Shown here piece by piece: positions 25,613 through 35,219 of a stretch of DNA of 64,000 nucleotides. Numbering within the stretch: the first letter of the stretch is position 1; every line of letters begins with the position of its first letter. The stretch covers positions 1 to 64,000 of the forward strand of contig CALJUZ010000131.1 of assembly GCA_937975235.1 (NCBI GenBank), written 5' to 3'. A program made the translations under genes and the position numbers. The notes under the pieces were generated by a model. The model did no database searches. It worked only from the letters and a program-made list of their open reading frames with translations, and was not told the origin of the DNA. This DNA comes from CALJUZ01 sp003387805 (GTDB lineage Bacteria > Bacillota > Limnochordia > Limnochordales > ZCTH02-B6).

Positions 25613-25906
25613 TCACTTGAAAAGCCGGCCCAGAAGCCCGCGCGCCTTTTTGGCCGGCCCGTCCCCCGCGTACTCCAGCGCGTGCACCTGGCCCGTCAGC
25701 TGGAGCGATCCCGTCTCCAGGTTGAGCTCCTTGATGTGGAGCTGCTCGCCCCGCACGAACAGCACGCCGGCGTCCGTTTCCACCACGACTTCCGTGTCGT
25801 CGAAACTTTCCACGTTGAGGACGCCTTCCACCCCCAGCGCCTCCCGGTGGCGCAGCGACAGCGCGTGCTTTCTGCGCGCGGGCGCCGCCTGCTTCGCTTC
25901 GGCCAC
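25613..25906 (-). CDS. yabP: Sporulation protein YabP
   Basis: Small YabP/YqfC-family spore protein, 97 residues, needed with YabQ for cortex assembly in B. subtilis. The family core is visible in ALSLRHREALGVEGVLNVES, VVVETDAGVLFVRGEQLHIK and LNLETGSLQLTGQVHALEY, followed by a short basic end. GTG start with AAGGAGGGC upstream. It is the first gene of the yabP-yabQ-divIC row. Confidence 0.92.
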   Translation of the reverse strand: MAEAKQAAPARRKHALSLRHREALGVEGVLNVESFDDTEVVVETDAGVLFVRGEQLHIKELNLETGSLQLTGQVHALEYAGDGPAKKARGLLGRLFK

Positions 25907-26038
25907 CGCCGCCGCCCTCCTTTCCGCCCCGGCCTGTCCGGGACCGCGTCGGTAACATATATGCCGGGACGGACAAGGGCATGACCGGGCCGCGGCGCCC
26001 GGCGAAACCCGCGCTGCCGGCGCGGCGGCCGCCGGCCG

Positions 26039-27091
26039 TCACTCCCAGAGTTTCCGTATCTCGATGCCGTCGAAGAAGAACTGGACGATCTCCTCCGGCG
26101 AGCGGCCTTCCCGGGCCATTTTGTACGCGTCCCACTGGCTGAGGCCCACGCCGTGGCCGAAACCCCGGCCCCGGGCCCGCAGCCGTCCGTCTTCCACCTC
26201 GAACTCCTCGATGAGGGTGGACTTCAGCCGGTCCGCGCCGACGGCCAGGCGGAAGTCGTTGCCGCCCACCGCTTCGCGCCCGGCGGGGCCGTCCACTTCA
26301 AACACCGTCACCCGCTCCGAAGGGCCCCGCTCTTTGATGCGTACGTCGGCGACGGGCCCCACGTCCACGTCTATCTCGGCCAGCTTCCGGCGCACCTCGT
26401 CCAGATCCATCTCGAACTCCCAGTCCGTCACGTCCTCAGGCGCGAACTCGTTCTCGCCCACCCGCACGCTCTTGATGTAGGGCGGATCCTCCTCGTGGCC
26501 CAGCCCCTCACGCGCCGTGGCCGTGCGGCCGCCGCTGTAGGAGTGGAACCACGCCCGCACCAGCCGGCCTTCGTGCATCATGACCTGGCCGCGCGTCATC
26601 TCCACGCCCCGCTCGATGGCCGGGAAAATGTTGCCGGGATTGTACGCCTGGGCCTGCTCGTGCTCGGCGGGGATTTCATTGCCGCCGCTCTCCTCCAGGT
26701 ATTGCATGGCGAAGCTGCGGGCCAGAATGGCCTGGGCCGCGTACGCCTCCACCGGCCAGTCGGCTTCCTCGGTCTCGCCCCGGGCCGGCAGCCGCCCCAT
26801 CTCGCCGGCCACCACGCCCGCCACGTAGCGCTCCATGGGCAGCTCCTCCCGCCGCCCGTCCGGATGGACCACGACCACCGACGGCTCCTCCCGCATGCCG
26901 CGGGCCGAGCCGTCGGGCCCGCCGTCGTCGGACCCTTCCCGGCCCCGGGCGAAAAACAGTGCTCCCAGAGCCAGCAGCAGCACCACCGCCCACAGCACGA
27001 TCCGCCTCGTTCCTGCGCCGTCCAACGAATCCGCCTCCCCGTTCCGGGGCCGCGCCGACGGGCGGCCGCGCTCCCGGAGGAATTTGTGCAT
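26039..27091 (-). CDS. SpoIID/LytB-domain protein, membrane-anchored
   Basis: SpoIID is a lytic transglycosylase acting on peptidoglycan during engulfment; its domain also occurs in LytB-type cell-wall proteins. The 350-residue protein has a TM at about 31-48, then the SpoIID domain: [36 protein letters not shown], the large central segment [13 protein letters not shown], and the C-terminal [19 protein letters not shown]. The Glu in VAGEM matches the proposed catalytic residue. The gene lies between hup/mazG and yabP, a place not used by spoIID in Bacillus, so it could be spoIID itself or a paralogue. Start ATG at 27091, without a strong ribosome site. Confidence 0.85.
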   Translation of the reverse strand: MHKFLRERGRPSARPRNGEADSLDGAGTRRIVLWAVVLLLALGALFFARGREGSDDGGPDGSARGMREEPSVVVVHPDGRREELPMERYVAGVVAGEMGRLPARGETEEADWPVEAYAAQAILARSFAMQYLEESGGNEIPAEHEQAQAYNPGNIFPAIERGVEMTRGQVMMHEGRLVRAWFHSYSGGRTATAREGLGHEEDPPYIKSVRVGENEFAPEDVTDWEFEMDLDEVRRKLAEIDVDVGPVADVRIKERGPSERVTVFEVDGPAGREAVGGNDFRLAVGADRLKSTLIEEFEVEDGRLRARGRGFGHGVGLSQWDAYKMAREGRSPEEIVQFFFDGIEIRKLWE

Positions 27092-27121
27092 TTTCTAGTG
27101 TGCAACGAGGTGAAATCGCCT

Positions 27122-27169
27122 ATGCTAAGCATCCCAAAAGGAGGAATTCTAAAGGTGTCCCCGAAATAA
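27122..27169 (+). CDS. Possible 15-codon leader ORF before hup
   Basis: An ATG at 27122 with a good ribosome site (GAGGTGA, 27109-27115) opens a 15-codon frame ending in TAA ([15 protein letters not shown]). Inside it are a second AAAGGAGG and an in-frame GTG (27155). The segment CCCAAAAGGAGGAA (27133-27146) repeats, one base shorter, as the hup ribosome site (CCCAAAGGAGGAA, 27186-27198). It may be a translated leader or a by-product of a duplicated ribosome site. Confidence 0.35.
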   Translation: MLSIPKGGILKVSPK

Positions 27170-27204
27170 CGGGTACGAAAAACTTCCCAAAGGAGGAACG
27201 TTCT

Positions 27205-27483
27205 GTGAACAAAACGGAGCTTATTGCGCGGGTCGCCGAAAAGACGAGCCTGACGAAGAAAGCCGCCGGCGACGCGGTCGAGGCCGTGTTGGATACCATC
27301 AGCGAGGCGCTGGCCTCGGGGGAGAAGGTCACCATCGTGGGCTTCGGCACCTTTGAGGTGCGGGATCGGGCCGCCCGCCGCGGCGTCAACCCGGCCACGG
27401 GCGAAGCCATCGAGATTCCCGCCAGCCGCGTGCCGGCCTTCAAGGCGGGCAAGTCGCTGAAGGAAAAGGTCAGCGCCAAGTAA
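27205..27483 (+). CDS. hup: DNA-binding protein HU
   Basis: Nucleoid-associated dimer, 92 residues. N-terminal helices [20 protein letters not shown], the beta arm signature [20 protein letters not shown] and the end [14 protein letters not shown] are classic. The GTG at 27205 has AGGAGG seven bases upstream. mazG begins three bases after the hup stop, so the two share a transcript. In B. subtilis the equivalent place is held by mazG-yabO with opposite relation to yabP; here hup-mazG is inverted relative to its neighbours. Confidence 0.95.
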   Translation: MNKTELIARVAEKTSLTKKAAGDAVEAVLDTISEALASGEKVTIVGFGTFEVRDRAARRGVNPATGEAIEIPASRVPAFKAGKSLKEKVSAK

Positions 27484-27486
27484 GGG

Positions 27487-28332
27487 ATGGCGGAGACCAA
27501 CGGGCGCGAGCCCGCGGGGACCGATCTGGGCCCGCTGCTGGCCGTCATGGCCCGGCTCCGCTCGCCCGACGGCTGTCCATGGGACCGGCAGCAGACCCAC
27601 GAGAGTCTGAAGCCGTACCTGATCGAGGAAGCGTACGAGCTGCTGGACGCGATCGACGCGGGTGACGACGCCGCACTCATCGAAGAACTAGGCGACGTCT
27701 TGCTCCAGGTCGTCTTCCACGTGACCATCGCGGCCGAAACCGGCCGCTTCACCATGCAGGACGTGGTCGACGGTCTCACGGCCAAACTGATCCGGCGGCA
27801 CCCGCACGTGTTCGGCGACGCCGAGGCAAAAGACGCAGCCGACGTCGCGCGCCTCTGGGCTCAGATAAAGCAACGCGAAGCCGCGCCGGGCGGGGCCGAA
27901 CCGCCCGGCGTCCGTTCTCTTCTGGACGGCCTGGCCAAAGGGCTGCCGGCCCTCATGGAAGCCGAGAAGCTGCAGCGCCGGGCGGCCCGAGTGGGCTTCG
28001 AGTGGGACGACGTGGACGGCGCCTGGCAAAAAGTCCGGGAAGAGCTGGACGAGCTGCGGGAGGCGGTGTCCCGCCACGGGCAAGACCCGTCCGCGCCGGC
28101 GCGGGCGGAGCTGGAGGAAGAGCTGGGCGACGTCCTGTTCGCCTTGGTCAACGTGGCCCGCTACGTCCAGGTGGATCCCGAGCAGAGCCTGCGGGCGGCC
28201 AACGCGAAGTTTCGCCGCCGCTTCCGCTACATCGAAGCCCGGGCGGCGGAGCTCGGCAAAGACCTGAGCGAGATGAGCCTGGCCGAGATGGACGCCCTGT
28301 GGGATGAGGCCAAAGAAAACGGCGGTGGGTAA
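27487..28332 (+). CDS. mazG: Nucleoside triphosphate pyrophosphohydrolase MazG
   Basis: Hydrolyses non-canonical or excess NTPs to NMP and PPi. The 281 residues give the tandem MazG form: first domain with CPWDRQQTHESLKPYLIEEA and EELGDVLLQVVFH (EExxE..ExxD magnesium motif), second with EELDELREAV and EEELGDVLFALVNVARY. It lacks the N-terminal tetrapyrrole-methylase (YabN) half found in Bacillus, so it begins directly at MazG. ATG three bases after hup. The last codons overlap the minus-strand spoVT terminator. Confidence 0.95.
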   Translation: MAETNGREPAGTDLGPLLAVMARLRSPDGCPWDRQQTHESLKPYLIEEAYELLDAIDAGDDAALIEELGDVLLQVVFHVTIAAETGRFTMQDVVDGLTAKLIRRHPHVFGDAEAKDAADVARLWAQIKQREAAPGGAEPPGVRSLLDGLAKGLPALMEAEKLQRRAARVGFEWDDVDGAWQKVREELDELREAVSRHGQDPSAPARAELEEELGDVLFALVNVARYVQVDPEQSLRAANAKFRRRFRYIEARAAELGKDLSEMSLAEMDALWDEAKENGGG

Positions 28333-28343
28333 AGCCCACCGCC
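28312..28343 (-). terminator. spoVT terminator embedded in the mazG 3' end
   Basis: On the minus strand a 9-bp stem GGCGGTGGG / CCCACCGCC with a 5-base loop is followed by GTTTTCTTTG. The stem and T-tract are part of the last mazG codons on the other strand. Confidence 0.8.
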
Positions 28344-28396
28344 TGTAAATGGGCCCTGTCGTCGCCTGCGCGCCTTGCCGGGGCCGCCGCGCGGGG

Positions 28397-28948
28397 CTAC
28401 TGTTCCATCTGCTTGGCCAAAAAGCCGGCCGCGGTTTCGGCCAGCTTCAGCTCCAGCTCGCCCATTTTCCGGTGCGGGTCGTTGGTGGCGATGATGACCG
28501 CGCCGATGGGATCGCCTTCGGCGATGATGGGCGCGACGGCCTGGGCGGCAAAGGCCCACGCTTCATCGTCGTCCTCGTCCAAAGCCGGTCCTTCGCCGGG
28601 ACCGGACACCAGCAGCGAGCGGCGGTTTTCCATGAGCTCCTCCACGATGGAAGGCACCCGCTTGTCGAGCCACTGCTTCTTCGGCGCGCCGGCCACCGCA
28701 ATGACGGCGTCGCGGTCGGTAATCAAGGCGATGTGCTCGGTGGTCTCGTGCAGCGATTCCGCGTACTCCTGGGCGAAATCCCCCAGCTCGCCGATGGGCG
28801 AGTACTTTTTCAGGATGACCTCGCCGTCGCGGTCCACAAAAATTTCCAGCGGATCGCCTTCGCGGATGCGCAGGGTGCGGCGGATTTCTTTGGGGATCAC
28901 GACGCGGCCCAGATCATCTATGCGACGCACGATTCCGGTAGCTTTCAC
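28397..28948 (-). CDS. spoVT: Stage V sporulation protein T (AbrB-family regulator)
   Basis: Forespore transcription factor that tunes sigma-G genes. The 183 residues contain the N-terminal swapped-hairpin AbrB domain (MKATGIVRRIDDLGRVVIPK, RRTLRIREGDPLEIFVDRDG) and a C-terminal GAF-like domain (HIALITDRDAVIAVAGAP to IGAVIIATNDP) with a central Glu/Asp-rich loop. Full length for SpoVT. GTG start with AAGGAGGG upstream. Downstream of mfd, as in Bacillus. Confidence 0.95.
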   Translation of the reverse strand: MKATGIVRRIDDLGRVVIPKEIRRTLRIREGDPLEIFVDRDGEVILKKYSPIGELGDFAQEYAESLHETTEHIALITDRDAVIAVAGAPKKQWLDKRVPSIVEELMENRRSLLVSGPGEGPALDEDDDEAWAFAAQAVAPIIAEGDPIGAVIIATNDPHRKMGELELKLAETAAGFLAKQMEQ

Positions 28949-29011
28949 TCTCGCAGCCCTCCTTAAGCCTTGTTTGCCCGCGTCGGCCGTTTTCCATGTA
29001 TCCGGCTGCCG

Positions 29012-32000
29012 TCATTCGCGGCCGGCGGCCACGGGGCGGGGCCCCTCCCGCTCTTCGGCCACGGGCCACGACGCCTGCATTTCCTCGAGCACCTGCTCCA
29101 GCAGCGCCAGCATATCCCGTTCGCCCAAGCCTCGCCGCCGCAGCCGCACCGGCGCCGACCGCGCCGCGGACAGGAGAATCCGGCCCCGGAAGCGCCGGCT
29201 CAACTCGTACGCCGTCTGCCTGGGCAGCACGACCCCCTGCAGGAACCGGATAACCACCTCGTCCGGCGTGCCGCTGACCGACTCGACGCCCACCTCTTTG
29301 GCCAGCGCCTTGATACGGGCCACGGCCAGCAAGTTTTTCACCGGCGGCGGCGCCGGGCCGAACCGGTCCTCCAGCTCCTCCTGCAGGTCCGTCACGTCCA
29401 CGACGGAGCGCACCGCGGCCACCCGCTTGTATACTTCCACCTTCTGCTGCGGATCCGCCACGTAGTCGTCCGACACGTACGCATCCACGCTGAGGTCGAT
29501 GACGGGTTCCGGCGGCGCCTGCGTCCGCTCGCCCTTCACTTCCCGCACGGCCTCTTCCAGCAGCTGGCAGTACAGCTCGAAGCCGACGGAGGCGATGAAC
29601 CCGTGCTGCTCCGGTCCGAGCAGATTGCCGGCGCCCCGGATCTCCAAGTCGCGCATGGCGATCTTGAAGCCTGAACCGAGCTCGGTAAACTCCTTGATGG
29701 CTTGCAGGCGCTTCTCCGCGTCTTCGCTGAGTATTTTGTCCCTGCGGTAGGTGAAATACGCGTACGCGACCCGGTTGGTGCGGCCCACCCGGCCCCGCAG
29801 CTGATAGAGCTGGGCCAGGCCCATGCGGTCCGCGTCGCTGACGATGAGCGTGTTGACGTTGGCGATGTCCATGCCGGTCTCGATGATGGTGGTGCACACC
29901 AGAACGTCGATTTCGTGGTTCAGAAAGTCCACCATCACCTGCTCCAGCAAGTCCTCGTTCATCTGCCCGTGGGCCACCGCGATGCGCACCTCGGGCACCA
30001 GCTGCCGCAGCCGCTCCGCCACGCGGTCGATGTTTTGCACGCGGTTGTGGACGTAGTACACCTGCCCGCCGCGGCCCACCTCGCGCAAAATGGCCTCCCG
30101 CACCAAGTCCTCGTCGTACTCGCTGACGTAGGTGCGGATGGGGAAGCGGTCCTCCGGGGGCGTTTCGATGACGCTCATGTCCCGCAGCCCCACCAGCGCC
30201 ATGTGCAGCGTGCGCGGAATGGGCGTCGCGGTCAGGGTCAGCACGTCCACCGTGCGCCGCAGCTCCTTGAGCCGCTCTTTCTGGGCCACGCCGAAGCGCT
30301 GCTCCTCGTCGATGACGACGATGCCCAGATCCTTGAACGCCACGTCCTTGGACAGCAAGCGATGAGTGCCGATGACGATGTCCACCGTGCCGTCGGCCAG
30401 GCCCTTGATGATTTTCGCCTGCTCCGCCGGCGACTGGAAGCGGCTCAGCGCCTCGATGCGCACCGGGTACGGCGCGAAGCGCTCCCGGAACGTGCGCAGG
30501 TGCTGGTGGGCCAAAATGGTGGTGGGCACCAGCACGGCCACCTGGCGCGCGTCCATGACGGCCTTGAAGGCGGCCCGCATGGCCACCTCCGTCTTGCCGA
30601 AGCCGACGTCGCCGCACAAAAGCCGGTCCATCGGCCGCGGCCGCTCCATGTCGGCCTTGATTTCCGCGATGGCCCGCTTCTGGTCCGGCGTCTCCTCGAA
30701 AGGAAACCCGTCCTCGAACTGCTGCTGCCACACCGTATCCGGCGAAAACGCGTAGCCGGGCAGCGCCTCCCGCTCCGCGTACAGCTTGAGCAAATCCTGG
30801 GCCAGCTCGCGCACCGACTGCTGCACCCGCTGCTTGGCCCGGGTCCACTCGCTGCCGCCCAGCCGGTTCAGCCGGGGCGTCTGGCCTTCGACGCCGATGT
30901 ACTTTTGCAGCAGATGGACCTGGTCCGTCGGCACGTACAGCTTGTCGTCGCCCGCGTACTCCACCAGCAGGTAGTCTTTGTGCGCGCCGCCGATGACCAG
31001 CGTCTCGACGCCTTGGTAGCGGCCGACGCCGTGGTTGACGTGGACCACCAGGTCGCCGACCTTCAGGTCGTCCATGCGGGTGGCCGCGCCGGCCCGCCGG
31101 CGGGGCCGCTGCCGCTGCTTCTGCTGTCCGAACACTTCCAGCTCGGTCAGCACCAAAAGCTTCTCGTCGGGCAGCTCGCAGCCCACGTGCAGCTCCGCGG
31201 CGGCCACCGCCACCGCGCCCGCGGGCAGCGCGCCCTCTAGATCCCGGGCGTGGCGAGCGGGGATTTCCTCGTCCTGCAGCACTTCCTGGATGCGGGCCGC
31301 GCGGGCGTCGGTGGAGGCGATGATGACGGTGCGCCAGCCTTCCCGCCGCCGGCGGCGGACCGCCGACACGAACTGCTCCAGCCGCCCGTGGAACGTCTCG
31401 GGCGGCCGGGACTTGACCGCCGTCTCCGGCAGGCCCTCCATGCCCGGCACCCGCTGGGGCAGCCCCGACACGAACAGGGCCGGGCGGCGCCGCACCGCGG
31501 CCGCCAAATCGTCCCAGTCCGCGAACAGCGCCTGCTGCTCGGGCAAGACCCGGCCCCGCTCCAGCAAATCCGCGTGGGTTTCCGCGAACTCGGTCATCAT
31601 CAGCTGCAGCTGCTCGCGCGTGCGGGCCGGCTCGTCGACGATGACCGTCGCGTCCGGGCCGGCGTAGTCCAGCAGCGTCTCCAGTTCGGGGAACAGGAAT
31701 GGCTTGTACTGCTCCAGGCCCGGCGCCCAGCGGCGGCCCGCCAGGTGGTCCAGGTGCGTGCGGGCCCGCTGGGCCAGCGCATCCGCGCCCGCGCCGGCGC
31801 CGGCTTGCCGCAGCGTCTCCACCTGCCGGGCCACGGCCTCCTGAATGCGCGCCAGCGCCGCCTCGTCGTCCACCGGCGGCACTTCCCGCGCCGGGCCGAT
31901 GCGGACCCGCTCCACGTCTTCCACCGAGCGCTGCGTTTCGGGATCGAAGACCCGGATGGAATCGATCTCGTCGTCGAAAAAGTCGATGCGGTACGGCGCC

Positions 32001-32533
32001 GGGGCCGAGGGCGGAAACACGTCCAAGAGCCCGCCCCGCACGCTGAACTGGCCGCGGCCTTCGACCATGGCCGCCCGCTCGTACCCGTCGCGGACCAGCG
32101 CTTCGGCCAGCTGTTCCATGGGCAGGATGTGGCCCACGGCCACGGTGCGCACCCGCTCCCGCAGCGCCGCCCGGGGCGCGAGCCGCTCGGCCGCGGCCTG
32201 GATGGGCGCGATGACGAGGGCCGGCTCCCCGGTGACCAGCCGCTCCAGGACGGCCAGGCGGGCCGAGGCGATGGCTTCGGGCACGTGCAGCTCTTCGTGG
32301 GGCCACACTTCGCGGGCCGGAAACACCAGCACGTCTTCGTCCGGCAGCAGCGACGACAGCTGCTGCGCCAGGCGCTGGGCGTGCCCGGGGCCCACCGTCA
32401 GCACCAGCGTGGTGCGGCGGCCCGGCTGCGGCCAGCCGCGCGCGTGCCACGCGGCGATGGCCAGCGTCTTGTGGCCGGCCGCGAAGCCGTGTATGTAAGC
32501 GGCGGGCGCGGGCTGCGAGGCGCCTGCCCGCAC
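29012..32533 (-). CDS. mfd: Transcription-repair coupling factor Mfd
   Basis: ATP-dependent translocase that removes stalled RNA polymerase at DNA lesions and recruits UvrA. The 1173-residue protein contains the UvrB-like region ([20 protein letters not shown]), the RNA-polymerase interaction domain ([20 protein letters not shown]), the SF2 motor (Walker [30 protein letters not shown], and motif [10 protein letters not shown]), and the C-terminal TRCF domain. GTG at 32533 is chosen because it gives the usual length and the only in-frame upstream start lies inside the promoter. The predicted leader is only about 15 bases and has no clear ribosome site. Confidence 0.95.
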   Translation of the reverse strand: MRAGASQPAPAAYIHGFAAGHKTLAIAAWHARGWPQPGRRTTLVLTVGPGHAQRLAQQLSSLLPDEDVLVFPAREVWPHEELHVPEAIASARLAVLERLVTGEPALVIAPIQAAAERLAPRAALRERVRTVAVGHILPMEQLAEALVRDGYERAAMVEGRGQFSVRGGLLDVFPPSAPAPYRIDFFDDEIDSIRVFDPETQRSVEDVERVRIGPAREVPPVDDEAALARIQEAVARQVETLRQAGAGAGADALAQRARTHLDHLAGRRWAPGLEQYKPFLFPELETLLDYAGPDATVIVDEPARTREQLQLMMTEFAETHADLLERGRVLPEQQALFADWDDLAAAVRRRPALFVSGLPQRVPGMEGLPETAVKSRPPETFHGRLEQFVSAVRRRRREGWRTVIIASTDARAARIQEVLQDEEIPARHARDLEGALPAGAVAVAAAELHVGCELPDEKLLVLTELEVFGQQKQRQRPRRRAGAATRMDDLKVGDLVVHVNHGVGRYQGVETLVIGGAHKDYLLVEYAGDDKLYVPTDQVHLLQKYIGVEGQTPRLNRLGGSEWTRAKQRVQQSVRELAQDLLKLYAEREALPGYAFSPDTVWQQQFEDGFPFEETPDQKRAIAEIKADMERPRPMDRLLCGDVGFGKTEVAMRAAFKAVMDARQVAVLVPTTILAHQHLRTFRERFAPYPVRIEALSRFQSPAEQAKIIKGLADGTVDIVIGTHRLLSKDVAFKDLGIVVIDEEQRFGVAQKERLKELRRTVDVLTLTATPIPRTLHMALVGLRDMSVIETPPEDRFPIRTYVSEYDEDLVREAILREVGRGGQVYYVHNRVQNIDRVAERLRQLVPEVRIAVAHGQMNEDLLEQVMVDFLNHEIDVLVCTTIIETGMDIANVNTLIVSDADRMGLAQLYQLRGRVGRTNRVAYAYFTYRRDKILSEDAEKRLQAIKEFTELGSGFKIAMRDLEIRGAGNLLGPEQHGFIASVGFELYCQLLEEAVREVKGERTQAPPEPVIDLSVDAYVSDDYVADPQQKVEVYKRVAAVRSVVDVTDLQEELEDRFGPAPPPVKNLLAVARIKALAKEVGVESVSGTPDEVVIRFLQGVVLPRQTAYELSRRFRGRILLSAARSAPVRLRRRGLGERDMLALLEQVLEEMQASWPVAEEREGPRPVAAGRE

Positions 32534-32867
32534 CTTTGGTGTGACTAGTGGGAAAATTATATCATTGACCAAAATAAAACACCCTCTTTCGCCGCGGTCG
32601 AGCGCGCGTCGGGTGCACCAACCGGTGCGGCACCGCCTGGCTCGGAAACACGCACCCCTCACCGGGGCGCGCGTCGGATGCGCGGGAGACCGACGCTCCC
32701 GGACATGCGCCGTGAACGAGCAGAAAGTCGGATGGTGCAACAACATTATAGGTGCGGGCGCGGGCCGAGATCAACCCTGCGGCCCCGAGGCGGCGCGCGC
32801 CCGGGGCCCGGCCGGACCGGGCTCCGCCGGCCGTGCGGCCCCCTCGCGGCGCCCGATTACGGGCGTA
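32534..32867. other. 334-bp gap between mfd and pth
   Basis: It holds the mfd promoter at its left edge, several GC-rich inverted repeats (for example CGCCCGATTACGGGCG at 32850-32865 just after the pth stop) and one more TATAAT on the minus strand (around 32745-32750) without a matching -35. In Bacillus this interval holds fin; I find no Fin-like ORF here. Confidence 0.6.
32556..32564 (-). promoter_or_regulatory. Extended -10 promoter of mfd
   Basis: TGATATAAT on the minus strand is a full extended -10 element. The -35 area (GGGTGT at 17 bp) is poor. Transcription would start near 32549, giving a leader of roughly 15 bases before the GTG. Confidence 0.6.
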
Positions 32868-33443
32868 TTATGGCATCGCCCGATTGTACTTATTCATGGC
32901 CGCTTCCACGCCTTCCAGCACCCACGTCCTGACCGCCTCGGCGGCGCGCCGGATGACGTCTTCGTAAAGCGCGAACTCGTCGCGGCCCATGATCTGCAGA
33001 ACATACTCCGCGGCCGTCAGCGGATGGGGCGGCCGGCCGATGCCGATGCGGATGCGGGCGAACTGATTGGAACCGAGCGCGGTGATGATGGACTGCATGC
33101 CGCGGTGGCCGCCGGCGCCGCCGGACGGACGCACGCGCATCTGGCCCGGCGGCAGATCCAGGTCGTCGTAGACGACCAGAAGATCTTCGGGGCCGCAGCG
33201 GTAGTAGCGCAGAAGCGGCTGGACGGCCTCGCCGCTCAGATTCATGTACGTCATCGGCTTGACCAGATACAGCTGCCGGCCGTCCAGCTTCGCTTTGGCC
33301 ACGGAGCTGCCCATCCAGCGCCGCCAGCCGTCCGCGCCCAAATCCCGGGCCAGCTCGTCCACGACCAGGAAGCCCATGTTGTGGCGGGTGCGCTCGTAGC
33401 GGGCGCCGGGATTGCCCAAGCCGACGATGAATTTCAGCGACAT
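32868..33443 (-). CDS. pth: Peptidyl-tRNA hydrolase
   Basis: Frees tRNA from dropped-off peptidyl-tRNA. The 191 residues have all catalytic motifs: FIVGLGNPGARYERTRHNMG (with the essential His), LVKPMTYMNLSG, VYDDLDLPPGQMRVRP and GGAGGHRG. ATG overlaps the L25 stop (TAATG). Corresponds to spoVC of Bacillus. Confidence 0.96.
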   Translation of the reverse strand: MSLKFIVGLGNPGARYERTRHNMGFLVVDELARDLGADGWRRWMGSSVAKAKLDGRQLYLVKPMTYMNLSGEAVQPLLRYYRCGPEDLLVVYDDLDLPPGQMRVRPSGGAGGHRGMQSIITALGSNQFARIRIGIGRPPHPLTAAEYVLQIMGRDEFALYEDVIRRAAEAVRTWVLEGVEAAMNKYNRAMP

Positions 33444-34069
33444 TACTCCTCGCCGCCGCCGCCTTCGTCCGCCTCACCGGCTTCTTCGCCGGCCGGCTCT
33501 TCCTCGGCCAGGCGCGGGGCGCTGACCGTCACCACGGTCTCCTCCGGGTCGGTCAAAATGGCCACGCCCGGCGGCGGGGTCAGCTGGCCCACGGTGACCA
33601 CGTCGCCCACGGCCAGCCCGGACACGTCCACGGTGATGGCTTCCGGAATATCCGTGGGCAGGCACGAGATCTGGATTTCCCGCAGCACCAGCTGCACGAT
33701 GCCGTCGTCGGCGCGGGCGTCCTCGCCCTCCAGCGCCACCGGCACGGTGGTCTGGATCTCCTGGTCCAGCGCGACCGCATGAAAGTCCACGTGCACGAAC
33801 TCGTCCCGCACGGGGTCCTGCTGAACTTCCTTGATGAGCACCTTGTGCCGGCCGCCGTTGCCGCCTCCGGCGATGTGCAGGTCCACCAGGCTGTGGGTGC
33901 CCGCGATCTGCAGCGTCCGGAACAGCTCCCGCTCCGGCACAGCGACGTGAATGGCCTGCGGGCCGGTGCCGTACACGACGCCGGGCACGAGGCCGCTCCG
34001 TCGCAGCCGGCGGGCGGCGCCCTTGCCCAGCGCCTCCCGGACCTGGACCGTCAGAGAAGTCTCGGTCAT
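33443..34069 (-). CDS. ctc: 50S ribosomal protein L25 / general stress protein Ctc
   Basis: 5S rRNA-binding protein. The 208 residues give the two-domain TL5/CTC form: N-terminal L25 barrel (VREALGKGAARRLRRSGLVP to VHVDFHAV) and the C-terminal domain (EIQISCLPTDIPEAITVDVS, PPPGVAILTDPEETVVTV), ending with an acidic, Glu/Gly tail. ATG with AGGGCGG upstream. It is in tandem with pth (1-bp overlap) and prs. Confidence 0.95.
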   Translation of the reverse strand: MTETSLTVQVREALGKGAARRLRRSGLVPGVVYGTGPQAIHVAVPERELFRTLQIAGTHSLVDLHIAGGGNGGRHKVLIKEVQQDPVRDEFVHVDFHAVALDQEIQTTVPVALEGEDARADDGIVQLVLREIQISCLPTDIPEAITVDVSGLAVGDVVTVGQLTPPPGVAILTDPEETVVTVSAPRLAEEEPAGEEAGEADEGGGGEE

Positions 34070-34108
34070 GATCCGCCCTCCTTCGAACTCGATCCAGCCT
34101 CTACCTTA

Positions 34109-35068
<960 letters not shown>

Positions 35069-35183
35069 CTCGTTCCATGAGCCTCCCGTGGCATACTGCG
35101 AGGACACGTCCATGCTCCGCCGCTTCCCGTCTTTCTAGGTTGACCGAAGGCCGGGGCGGTTCCTCCCCGGGCTCCGGCACGAT

Positions 35184-35216
35184 GCGACCCGCGCCGCCGT
35201 GTCCGGCGCGGGTCGC
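35184..35216. other. 12-bp intergenic hairpin between glmU and prs
   Basis: GCGACCCGCGCC (35184-35195) and GGCGCGGGTCGC (35205-35216) form a perfect 12-bp stem with a 9-base loop, directly after the glmU stop. No T-tract follows on either strand, so it is more likely an RNA-stability or attenuation element than a terminator. Confidence 0.6.
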
Positions 35217-35219
35217 TGG

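Noticed and set aside
28914..32450. 1178-residue minus-strand frame in mfd
   Set aside because: Shadow frame of mfd: Ala/Gly/Arg-rich without any motif, a common effect at 70% G+C.
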